This document shows, piece after piece, positions 44,277 to 55,134 of a stretch of 64,000 nt of DNA. Each line of letters opens with the position of its first letter. Position 1 is the stretch's first letter. The translations under genes and the position numbers were made by a program. The DNA is from Trichosporon coremiiforme (Eukaryota; Basidiomycota; Tremellomycetes; Trichosporonales; Trichosporonaceae), in contig BCJJ01000014.1 in NCBI GenBank assembly GCA_039545355.1, positions 313,914-377,913 of the forward strand, read 5' to 3'. Under the pieces are notes generated by a model that did not search any database, was not told where the DNA came from, and was given only the letters and a program-made list of their open reading frames with translations.

Positions 44277-46334
44277 ATGGCGACCGCAACCGCCCATCCA
44301 ATCTCTCCCAACTCTCTCTCCCCTACGCTCTCCATCAATGGCTGCTCCGAGCCTCCCCGTAAGAGGAAGCGCCATACTCGCACCACGACAGGCTGCAAGC
44401 AATGTCGGGTGCAGCGCGTCAAGTGCCCCGAGGGCCCCATCTCGACAACGACCGGGCGCAAGATCATCTGCCGCAGATGCTGGGAGACCGACCAGCCCTG
44501 CTTCTATCCCATCAAGGGCATGATCAAGCGCGGCAAGAGCAAGGACCGCGATGATGCCTGGGAGCGTGCCGAGGACGTCGAGGAGTGGTGCCCCGTCAGC
44601 GGAGGCTCCGACTCCCACGACTCGCAAGACTATCAACACCAGTTCGACGATCGTGACGACATGACGATCATCGACTGGACGGCGCTGCCTGCTGCGCATG
44701 TCAATGGCACCCACACGGCTGCCTTCATCACCAGCGTCGACACCAAGCCCATGCTTCACTCGCAACACACCCACATCGCTCCCGTTGGCGCCACGTCTAT
44801 CCCGGCTGATGCGACGATCCAGCCGTTATCTATGAACCCGCCTCACGCTAACGGTGTTAGCGTCCACCCGTACCCGCCTGCGTACGGCTACACCAATGTC
44901 GACAAGACACTTACCGTCGACATGATCAACTACCTCCTGAACCCCGCGCCGATAACCAACATTGACCCCTTCTCGCTGGCGGCCATGTCTCAGTCCACTG
45001 GCGACCGTGCCGTCGTGTCTTACTTGGAGTCACGAGGCTGCAACGAGATCCAATCTGCAACCCAAGTGAAGCACAACTGGATCTTCCAACAGCTCTTCCC
45101 TCGCCTCCTCACCGTCCTCTCTGCCCCGGTCAACGCCGACGAGGCGGGAGCATCTGTTCGCGACTGGCTCCACCACTCCCTCATCCAGCTCGCTTACGTC
45201 CACCGAGGCAACATTGATGCAGACACAACAAAAGCGTGGCACTGGCGCGCCGCCGCTGCGCGCCACCGCCAAAAGGCCGGGTGCGCTATACTCCGTGCAA
45301 AGGTTAGATATCCTGAGCGGGAGTGGCAAACCGAAGAATACTTGTGAGCGCGTCTGGGTGACCAACGCTGACGACAGGATGGGCTTTTTCGTTCGCTGCA
45401 TGGCTGACATGCTCGACGCTGGTCTTCTGCAGATCGACCGCAGCACTGCGTTCGAACTACCCTTGGATCATTCGTCATCATTCTATCCCAGCCTTCGAGA
45501 CATGATCTCCCTCTACGCCACGATCCAGTTCTCGTGCACCCCCCTGGACGTCTGCTCCACCATGCAGCCGATCTTTGAAATGTCTCCTGTGGGCCCCGAA
45601 TGGGTGGAGCGTTTCGTCGGTTTCTCCCGGCGAATTATCATTCTCCTCGGTCGAGTCCACAGCCTGGTCGTACAGCGGTCCAACATGCTGCGGTCGGGTG
45701 GCAAAGACGGCTCACGTGGTTCGCAGATCGAGGCGCAAGCTCAGGAACTGCTGGTACAGCTCAATGAAGGCTGGGACTGGGAGGAAGGCAACCTGGACGT
45801 CGGTCGCTCAGACCGCATCCAGCGTGGAAACGAGGTGAGTAGCCTTACGACATCAACGAGGTCTGTCGTAATTGGCATTAGGTTCGGAATGCTTTGGGCT
45901 TTTAGGAAGAAAGCTGACAGACCCAGGTTATGAGATCAGCATTACGAGTCATGCTGCTTTGCGAGGTTCTCAACGTGGACCTAAACGACCCTCGTCTTGA
46001 GCGAGAGCGGCAGCGTGCAGCCGAACTCGTGGCCGATGCCGAACCTGTTGGAATGGGCGGCTTCCAGTGGGCATTGACCGTGAGTGAAAGGAGTGTCACA
46101 ACATATTGACCCAATCAGATCATTGGCATGTACACTCGTGACCCCGACATGCGGTCCAGAATCCAACACCTGCTCAAGTTTGTTCTGTCCCTCAGCTTTG
46201 GCTCAAACTATCGTGGCACCGATGAGATCCTGGACATTTGCTGGGACGCTTTGGACCGCAACGGCCAGTACGAGAATGGAATCGCCCCCTGGCGAGACGC
46301 TATGGGCGCCTTGGGCAGGAACCTGTTCGTGTAG
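44277..46334 (+). CDS. Zn(II)2Cys6 binuclear-cluster transcription factor
   Basis: Four exons: 44277-45343, 45378-45834, 45927-46079, 46119-46334, giving 630 residues; introns are 34, 92 and 39 nt. A basic stretch (PPRKRKRHTRTTT) leads into the zinc cluster C-x2-C-x6-C-x14-C-x2-C-x6-C at about residues 41-77 (GCKQCRVQRVKCPEG ... CRRCWETDQPCFYP). A low-complexity linker of about 130 residues follows, then a helical regulatory half from about residue 230 to the end (VVSYLESRGCNEIQSATQVKHNWIFQQLFPRLLTVLSA and on), resembling the Fungal_trans_2 type. Such proteins act in the nucleus as pathway regulators. The target is not visible; the nearby amidase, permease and dehydrogenase are candidates by position only. 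Confidence 0.9.
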
Positions 46335-49300
46335 ACGAATGTGCAGGGGGCGTGGCGATTCCAGCGAAAATAGAGTTCAGGCACTCTGGAGACCATTGTA
46401 TCGAAGATGTTCTGAAAGTGTGAAGTACGCAGGAAACGTAAGGGCTAGGCTGGCTGTGGGAACTTTTGACTTAATTTTCCATTCGATCCTGGGCCTCGGT
46501 GCCTTGTGGAACAACCGCGAGCCTCCCATCCTTTCGTTCCAGTTCCCTTGGCCAGCACGCGGTCCAAGGTTGTAGCCAGAGATTGTATCAGTTATGTGCT
46601 TTGTATGGATATGTGTAATCTGAAGTCGCTTCACACCAGATGCCGCCGCATGACCGCACCGCGCCCTTGGCCTCGTTGCGCCAAGCATGGCGCTCCAACA
46701 CATGATTCGGTTGTCTAAGGATGCGGCCCATGCTACGCCGCACCTCAGACTGTCTTTAGGTGACTGGGTAACCGTCTTCAGCCCTACCAGCCCTACAAGC
46801 CCTACCGGATTGCTCGAGCCCTCAGCAACGACGCCTCCTGTGTGCCGCTGTAGAGCACCGGGCCTTTGCCCGAGGAGTACGACGGCAGCTAACGACGGAA
46901 ACATCCGCATTACGTTGACATTAGTGCAGACATGACTACAGCGCATTCCAGTGTCATGGAGCTACGGAGCTTAGATCATGTTGAAGGACAGAGGAGATCG
47001 CGATCAGGGCCAGGCCAGACCCTCGAATCCTCATGTTCGTGTGCTGCGGCGAGCCGCATGGGTTCTAACGAAGGGAACTCGTCCTCATCTCTACAATATT
47101 CATGCTAAGAGCAAGATGTGAGCCGGTGCAGGTGCACCTATCCTAAGAAGAGCTGGTCTGGGTAGTATTGGCTTCGAATACGGCTCTTTGTGTTGTCAGC
47201 GCACCGCGAGTTCAACGCCACAGGACTGTATCTGATGCATCTTGAGCTATTCTTGAGAAGAAGAGCAGGAACAATTGTGTTTCAGCTGACTCAGTCGTTG
47301 ACGTACTGATGCCTCTGTCGTGCGTACTCCCGATATTGGCTCCCTCCTCCTTTGCCCCGCGGTTGTTCCTCTCGAGTCAAAGCCCAAAGCTCTCACGGCA
47401 GTCACACGGCCGACGGCTTCCACGGCTCTCGCGGCCTCGTGGCTATGATGCAAAGTCGGGCGGTGCCCTCGTTTTCTCATTTATTTTCGAACCTCCCTGG
47501 CGATCATGTCGTGGCACTTATGTGATGCCTTGGTCATGTCAGCATGAACCAACGTCACGGCAACAACCCAATCTTAGATGCTCTGTCATTGCTGGTTGTG
47601 TCATGCCCAGCCCTAGAATAATCGCACAGCTGTCATCGGTTCTGACCGTGAAACGACCGAGACACCACTACGGGAGAATGTGGGTAGGGTCTGCCTGCCG
47701 TCGCTGCGCAGGGCCTGGCACAACCAACGATGGCAAGCACGTACACTTCTGATCCAGGTGCTACCGCTCTCACGGATCGCTCGGCGACTACCAGCGGTGG
47801 TGCGTCTTACGCAATGAACGACTCTCACCCCACTTCTCACTCGGTCGCCTCGGTGTCCGGCCCCGACACTCAGGACCTTGAACACCTGCCGGTGAGCTTT
47901 GAAGCAGGGCTCTCCACTTCTTCCGATAGTTTGCACTGAATTGGAATCATAACGTACCGGCTCGGGGTGTTTCACAAGCAGCGTTGACTGCGCCGTCGGC
48001 GGATAGTTCGGTGTGCACTATCCCGTGTTGGTTCCAGACTGACCGAGAAGCTCGGGTACACCGGGATGGCGGGGGATTCCAGTAGCAATTCAATTCACGA
48101 TAAGCTCGTGGCAACTGGCAGCAATTGCCTGATCCGGTAAAATCCAACAACTGTGAGTTTTCTCATCGCAAGGACCGACCTACGCCGTTTGGGTGCCACC
48201 CTGCACAGGAGTTTGCACTGCACTAGTTGATCGCACCGTGCGCGCAGCTGAGCGGAGTACTGCAACCCGGTCAGTCCTTCCCTGACTTGACCGAAACGAC
48301 CTGGCCTAAGCGAACGGGAGTCCGGTAGTCTTGAACGTCCGTCGGCCCGCATGCAAAAAGATAAGGTCTGCCTAAGGTTTCTTGGAACCAACGTGTGCAA
48401 TGAATGTCTACCGTAAACGGAAAGTGATCGAGTGCCGTTAAAGCTGGAATCGTCTGATCAAAGCTCGCACCTGAGTGCCCCGAGGTTTTCACTCGAAACG
48501 TGCAGCATCTCGCGAGGCAGGGGTGCAGTGGCCGGGACCGCTCGTGCGCGTGGCCTTGGAAGGACTTCAGGACCAGCCCGTGGGAGCTCGCCCTCGACCG
48601 CTAGACTTATGCTTGAGAAACGGGGCCATCACGAATCCAGTCTATATCCAGAGGTGCACCCTCAGTCGCCTCATCGTGGCCGGGGAATATGGAAACCGTG
48701 CCGTGTCGTGCCGTTTTGCGGGTTGTCATTTGGGCGTGGGTGCTTGCACAGCCGTGCGTGGTTTTCCTGTAGTCACTTGCGAAGCCCGGCTCCCATCATT
48801 CACTTCTTGGATTACGACACCAGTTGGTGCAAGCGAAACGGGCGAAGCGACGTATGACGAGAGTGACGGGCCACTCCTGTGCTTCTGGCACAATTGACTG
48901 GTCGCCATGGAAGAGATCTGCGGTTAGAGAGCTCGAAGGCCAGCTGCAAACGTGGTCGGCGAGCGGCTAGATTGGCCAAATGAGATGTGGCCGTCGGGTT
49001 CAGTGTGGCAACGCACGATGCTCGAGACCGATGCATCACAGAGTGCGAAGGATTGCCTTCTGGATGGGTCTTTGGGATACCTGACGTGCGTTGCCGACTG
49101 GAGGTCCTCTTCCCTCAACGACAATCACACGTCTCATTCACTGTGCCCACCCATACACTGACCTTCAGCCACTGATCTGACCACTCAAGGAGGCTGACTG
49201 AACATTTTCGGTCAACGATACTGAAAGTAGAAGCCGCTGAGCGAAGAATAGCTGATGGCCGAAGAGGAGACGGAGTGGGTGACCCGAAAACATCGGACAT

Positions 49301-49963
49301 CGTTCAGAGATGACCGACCTATGGTCCTTCCAGTGGAACATAGGGCGTCAGTCGATGAAACACTGTCTCAGTGGATCAGCCGCTATTCTCGACCTTACCG
49401 TTCATCCTTAGCCGGATTGTGCGCGGCCTTCCTTTGAAGGAAGACAGCAACAACTAACGTGCTCTGCAACTCGCAGGACATTTTTCCAAGTCGCCATCGC
49501 TCACCACACTAGACTCACATGCGTTGAACTCTTCCTGCGACATTTCCGCCCTTGGAACGCGCTGGGACGCCGTGTTCAACGGAACTCCGGTTCGCAAGAG
49601 AGGTGCAGAGACAGCGTCAACTGCCTATTACAGCTCTTGTCATCGCCCCCTTCTTCTCCATCTCAAGGCGGCATGCTTCAGCAGGATGGCAATCGACCTG
49701 CGATCGAGATTGCTTTCGTTGCCCCTCTATGCTCCCATCCTTGACTCCCACTCGGAGCCCCCCTAGCCATCACCCACTGAACCCATCGCCTCTACTGACT
49801 CCGGTAAGTGCGACTTACGTGCTATTTGAGCGACACTTGCGGCTCACCCCAGTGACTTGACTCTTTGACATGGCGCTCACTTTGGCTGCTCCACGTACAA
49901 CTTCTCTCCATGACTTTTCTATTACACAACTTGCGAACATCGGATCACTTCCTGAGGGTCAAA
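46335..49963. other. 3.6-kb stretch without a recognisable gene
   Basis: 3' flanks of the regulator (+) and of the dehydrogenase (-). Contains three 9-bp AGCCCTACC-like units at 46780-46806. Frames up to 189 codons have no recognisable domain or splice pattern. Confidence 0.55.
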
Positions 49964-50897
49964 TTAAAGGCAGGTGAAGCCGCCGTCAACAGCCCAGGTA
50001 GCACCATTGACGTAGCTCGCGCCCTCGCTCGACAGGAAAACGGCAACATCGGCAATCTCCTCGGGAATGCCAGAACGTCCCTGCGGGGTAGGAGGAACGG
50101 AGATCTTGAGGGCAGTCGGGTCACCACCTCCAGCCATGAACGCCTTCACACTCTCTTCACCGGCCTTTGCCAGGGCCTGCGTGAGCTGGAACGTCAGCAA
50201 CGAAACGGAAATTGATGCTCACAGGAGTGTCAACACCGCCAGGAGCGATGGCATTGCAGCGAATGCCCTTGGCAGCGTACTCGATGGCAACAGCCTTGGT
50301 CAAACCGACAACGCCGTGCTTGCTCGACACGTATGCGGGGAGAGTGCTGACACCGACAAGACCAGCACTGCTGGCGATGTTGACGATAGAACCGCGAATC
50401 TTGCGCAGCTCATGGCTAGCCTCAAGAGGCTCCTGAGTCTCCATAACGCGCAGCTCCTCACGAACGCAGAAGAACACGCCCCGGTTGTTGATGCCCTGGA
50501 CACGGTCCCACTCGTTACCCTCGTACCCGGCAGTAGGCTTCAGAGGTCCCAGGATGCCTGCACAGTTGACAGCATAGTCGAGGCGTCCAAAGGTCTCTGT
50601 CGTGCGCTGTACCATGGCAACGACGTCGGCCTCCGAGCTGACATCACAAACAACTTCGAGGACTTCAAGCTCGGGGTCGTTGGCCGTCAGCTCCTCCTTG
50701 AAGGTAGCGAGCTTCTCCGCCTGCACGTCGGCAACGGTGATGCGGCGAACACCGGACGAGATGAAAGAGCGGACAGTAGCTTCGCCGATCTGAGATTAGC
50801 CAAAACGCAGATTTCGATGCGCGATACGATGTGGGGAAGAACTCACACCAGAAGCACCGCCGGTAACCAGAGCAACGCCGCTGAGAGTCTTGGCCAT
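49964..50897 (-). CDS. Short-chain dehydrogenase/reductase (classical SDR)
   Basis: Three exons on the minus strand: 50897-50847, 50789-50223, 50176-49964, with introns of 57 and 46 nt; 276 residues. The Rossmann motif TGGASGIG is split exactly by intron 1 (residues 12-19). NCAG lies at about 92-95, the catalytic Ser at about 158, and Tyr170/Lys174 in YVSSK. PGGVDTP and the final AVFLSSEGASYVNGATWAVDGGFTCL block are typical of classical SDRs. Asp38 after the second strand (TVADVQ) suggests NAD preference; this is inference. The substrate is unknown. A TATA element lies 72-80 bp upstream of the start. Confidence 0.92.
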
Positions 50898-51859
50898 TGT
50901 GTTGATATTCCTGACGGACCGAGAGAATTTGTTGAGGATGAGTCGACTGACGAGCATCCTGAGCACAGATTATATAGCCCTTCCTCAAGACCAGAGAACA
51001 GCAATGACGACAAAGGCGAGACAGGGCCCCGCAGCTTCCGTCCGTGCGGTAGTTCTTAATGAGTGCGAGGGCCCCGTCCATCAGTGCACACCGGCGGCCG
51101 GCTCCACGCAGATGTGCGCGTGGTACAAGTCTTGCCTGGGACTTGTGGAGGAATCTGTCCAATTCCTGGACCGCTGAGCACGAGGGCCTGCGGGTCTGAA
51201 TGCCTTGGCGGACGCCCAATCCGCGCCCTGGCGTCAGGCGCGCCCGAATTCGGAGGGGCTCGGACCTCGTCTGCGCATAGGAGGTGCGCTGTGAGGGTAC
51301 CGAGCGGAGGCTGCCGAGCCGGCACGTCCGTTTTGACCAGTCTTGGCTCTCGTCTTGGGTGGTCTGATGGGGCACATTGCTACGATCTCGGTGGGACGAT
51401 GCTCTCTTTTGCGAGAAAGAACGATTTCATCGGCAACCATCGCGATGCTCGGCCAATTTACGATATCCAACACATTTCCAGTGGGCACACGACCACTGCA
51501 GGCAGGTGGTTTGGGGCACCGCAATTCCTGCATGAGGCGCATGGGACGCCGCTCATGACGCTGTGCGTAAGAATCCTGCGTGGACTTCGCACAACGCCGC
51601 CCAAGATGATCATCGCTGATCTTGACACGAAAGCCTACAGTATGTGCTCACCAAACCTTGCACGTCCTGATCTCCCATGCAGCGCAAACATTCAGTCATA
51701 CTTTGCATCACAACAGGAAACTCTATTCGAACACGAATCATGCAGGAATCGTAGCGCGGCGTAACAAATTAGGCCCGGAGGATCAACAGCCCACCGGACG
51801 TCATCGAACAGAACTCTAATCTATGAGGGAAACCGTCGGAGTATCGGGATGGCGGAAAC
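50898..51859. other. Intergenic, 962 bp
   Basis: Promoter of the dehydrogenase gene and 3' flank of the CFEM gene. Overlapping frames up to 233 codons appear compositional. Nothing else recognised. Confidence 0.55.
50969..50977 (-). promoter_or_regulatory. TATA element of the dehydrogenase gene
   Basis: CTATATAAT on the minus strand lies 72-80 bp upstream of the ATG at 50897, the best-placed TATA box in this window. Confidence 0.6.
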
Positions 51860-52398
51860 TCAGACCAGCGCGGAGAGGCTGATAGCGCCGACTATGAGGG
51901 CGGTAGACGCAGCGATGGCGTTAGCGCCAGAGTTGGCATTGGTGCCCGCAGCAGCGACGCCCGAGGACGCCTGACCGGCCGCGGAGCTAGCAGGTGTGGG
52001 GGATCCGCTCGCAACGCCCGCACCGCTGGAAGAGGGAGTAGCGGACTGACCGGCAACAGCACCGGTGGCGGCGACACCTTGGCACACCTGAGTCAAGGCG
52101 TTGAGCAGGTTCAGGTCGGTCCTGCCGTTCGGGCAATGGCTGAGCGTGTGAGTGATGTCGAGGAAGGAATATGGGCAATCTGCACTCACTCCTCAACGCA
52201 GTCGTGGAACTCATCAATGGCGTCGTCGTCACGAGGGTCTTGAGCGGCCCGGCAAAGGCAGGCGAGGTCTTGGTCACCGCAGTGGACTTCGCGGGCAGCC
52301 TCAGCGACGCAGTAGGTGACGCAAGGATCGACGTTGTTGGGCAGTTGTTGGGCGAGAACGGAGCCGAGGGTAGCCAGGAGAACGAGTGAGGTCTTCAT
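51860..52398 (-). CDS. CFEM-domain protein, secreted, probable GPI anchor
   Basis: Two exons on the minus strand: 52398-52190 and 52139-51860, with a 50-nt intron, giving 162 residues. The signal peptide is MKTSLVLLATLGSVLAQ. The CFEM domain (about residues 18-95) has eight Cys: DPCVTYC, VHC, DLACLC, HDC, HC and QVC. The Asp three before the fourth Cys (D-L-A-C) is in the position that binds haem iron in known CFEM proteins. A Ser/Ala/Gly/Thr-rich stalk and a hydrophobic C-terminus (AIAASTALIVGAISLSALV) suggest a GPI anchor. CFEM proteins take part in haem-iron uptake, adhesion and wall structure. The acceptor at 52140 was chosen because it supplies the seventh Cys; the alternative acceptor further in would lose it. 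Confidence 0.87.
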
Positions 52399-52456
52399 GG
52401 TGGGTGTGGAAGGTGAGCGTGTGGAGTTGAGTGTCCAACATTCGGCGCAGTCAGCT

Positions 52457-52468
52457 CGATATATATCG
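52457..52468 (-). promoter_or_regulatory. TATA element of the CFEM gene (palindromic CGATATATATCG)
   Basis: It lies 59-70 bp upstream of the ATG at 52398. It is palindromic, so orientation is set only by the gene. Confidence 0.5.
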
Positions 52469-55095
52469 TCGCGTCTCCGCCGCAGCGTCAACGACAGCGA
52501 CTACGGCGGTGCCTCGAAGCGCATTATCAGGGCTTGGCATCGTCGCACGCGACACTTGTATTGGCAGCAATGCCGACGCCGTGGCTTGGCACCAGCGTAG
52601 CATGTGCTTTTGGCTCGCCGACACCGCATGCCAATGGCCAGGTTTCGTCCTAATGCGGTCAATTGACCGATCGGGTCCCCGTGCTCTGATAAGCGGAGCT
52701 CGGAGGCATACTGACCCCGATTCGGAGTTGCTCCACTGCACTTCTTGGTGTAGACAGCCGTGAGCTCGCCTGCATTGCGGTGCCGTCGCATCGACGGCGA
52801 AGAAGAGCGGAGAGCGGAGGGGACCAGTACATGCCAAGTCTGGTATCTGGTTTGCCAGAGCCGATGCGACCTTGCATGGCGCTCATCACATTGCGGCCGA
52901 TCTCCGAGCGCCGCACACTTCGGAGCGGTCACCAGCGTAGAGCTGGAACTGGTCCAGAAGCGTCGAAGGACCCCAAGATGACGCTTGCTGTGCGATAACT
53001 GAGTAGCAGCGCCGCTCCACACTCCGATCAGTCGGACAAGCGCGACCCAGAACTCTGGAGGCGGTGTTCCGAACACATGGTATTACGCAAGATTATTGGC
53101 GCGTGACGGAGACCATTTAATAAGCACCTGCCTCAGAACGAAGCCTTACTGGCTGCTTCGAAGCCCACAAAGCCAAAGCTGTATAGTCAGTTGGACTCGA
53201 TCTTAATGAAGAGGATGGATGGCGCTGCGTTGATCGGATCGCGTGACTCACCTTGAACCTCTCGAAAGAGCGGGCACACGAGTGTAGTGTGGAGCCAATC
53301 TCAGCGTTCGTCTACAGTATGCAACGTGAAGGCTGCATTCGCAAGCGCGTTCGGGTATGCCGAACCTCCCATCCTGCGAGGGCTGGGAAGCAATTCCACG
53401 GCAAGCATCTCGGCCCCCAGTCCAGTCGTCGTTCGATGATAATGATTTTGCCAGCCTCCGGTATCACCTTCCTTTTCACTACCGCTCTCAGCCAACGCCA
53501 TTGTCGCGTGGGCACCATTCTGAGAAAGAGTTTCTGACCACTGCCCCTCATCCTCTCTCTGCCGAACTCCGGATCGGAACTCCCGTGCTATTTTCCCATT
53601 TCTCGAACTGAGTGCAAAACTGATTACAGAACCGATCCCCAGGCGTCTCAACAGTCTGCACGCAATGAAACAGAACCAGAAGATATTCACCTCCGAAGCG
53701 CTGGTGAGTGATAGCTTGTTGAGCACGCAGTAGGCTCAGTCAAGTCCCCCAGAAATCCCAGAGCTCCGGAACGGAAGCGGGAGAGTGATGTTATCGTCAA
53801 CAATGCGAGACGAAAGCGGACAAAACTGCGAGGGTGCGCAATTGATAGCCAAGCGCGAAGGAGGCCACTCGGCTGAGGGCACATGGTCAGTGCAGCTCGA
53901 GGGGGGTTGTCTGCCCTAGCTGAGTCCAGGCTCCAGCTCTGGGGAGCCACACCCAGCCTCAGAGTCAGAAGACCAGAAGCAGTCGCAAAACCGATGGCCG
54001 AGCCGTTGACCACGTTCTGTGGTCCCGAGCCCTCTCACACGACTCTCTGCAGTCTTGGGCCGAATGCTGCACGGTGTCCCGATCGCGATCGAGCTCTTGC
54101 GGCCGGTGCATGAACATTGTGATGCGCCCGAGGGGGTGCTCACGCCTATCCTGCGGCTAATTGTTTGATGCACAGCTTGTCACGACGCTTGTTCCACGGA
54201 CTGAACTTGTCAACGCAACCACCCGTACGTCATGTGTCAGCCGCGGCATGACTGTCGGTGAGCCGAAGACAACCAACTCCTTCGTCGGTACGTGACCCGA
54301 AGTCATCCACCCAGCGCCGCCAAACATCCGAGCAGCCTCGTCAGGTCAGTGGCGAGAATGCATTGAAACGTTGAAACGGCGCAGGGCAGTTCCCACACAG
54401 CGTCCGAAGTACCTGTTACATGTTAGACTGACGCCCCGGAAGTGCCGAGTGCGGACATTTGCGGAACAGATCTGAGACGGAAGTGACTGCCGAGAAGCCA
54501 AAAACGCCCGTCGCGTCATCCTTCCGCAACGCCCTGCAAGGTGCAAGTCAACGTTTCCGCTCTGAGTTCGGGCCAGGCCTGCAGACTCGCAAGTCAGGCA
54601 TCCTGGTACAACTGTTTAGAGGTCAGACATGGTGGAAACGTTGCATGCAGATTTGCACGCTGGCAGCGCCCGTCCGACGACACCGGCGTCAGCGGCGTGG
54701 GCTGGCGCGAGGCGCTGCGAGATCCTTGGGGGCGACGTCCTGGGGGCGTTGGGGGCGCACGGGGCTTACCCCGTTCTTAATGGTCCGTTGCGCCCTTGAC
54801 GTCAGCAACGCCCTGCTCGACAGCCATGCTGGGCCATCCAGCAGCAGATGCCCGCGTGAGTGCTGATGGCGACGCAGCGGCGAGCGGTGGTTAGTCCGGA
54901 CCCGTGTGGAAGAATGAGAACGCAGTCACCTGGTCCTTTATGGGTTGGCACTATTGACCACATGCCACGCTGACGCAAGAAGTCGTTTCGAACCCCCCCT
55001 TTCGACTAGTGCAAGGCACGGGTATAAAACTCTGTTGCCCGTTTCGAAGTCGGCGCAAGAGAGTCCGCCAGACGGGCTGGTCACGGGCTAGCTGC

Positions 55096-55134
55096 GCGGT
55101 GGCGCGGTGGTACGGTGGTACGGTGGTACGGCGG
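55096..55134. repeat. 8-bp minisatellite (GTACGGTG units)
   Basis: Three clear GTACGGTG-type units in a row, flanked by degenerate GCGCGGTG units, in gene-free sequence. Confidence 0.85.
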
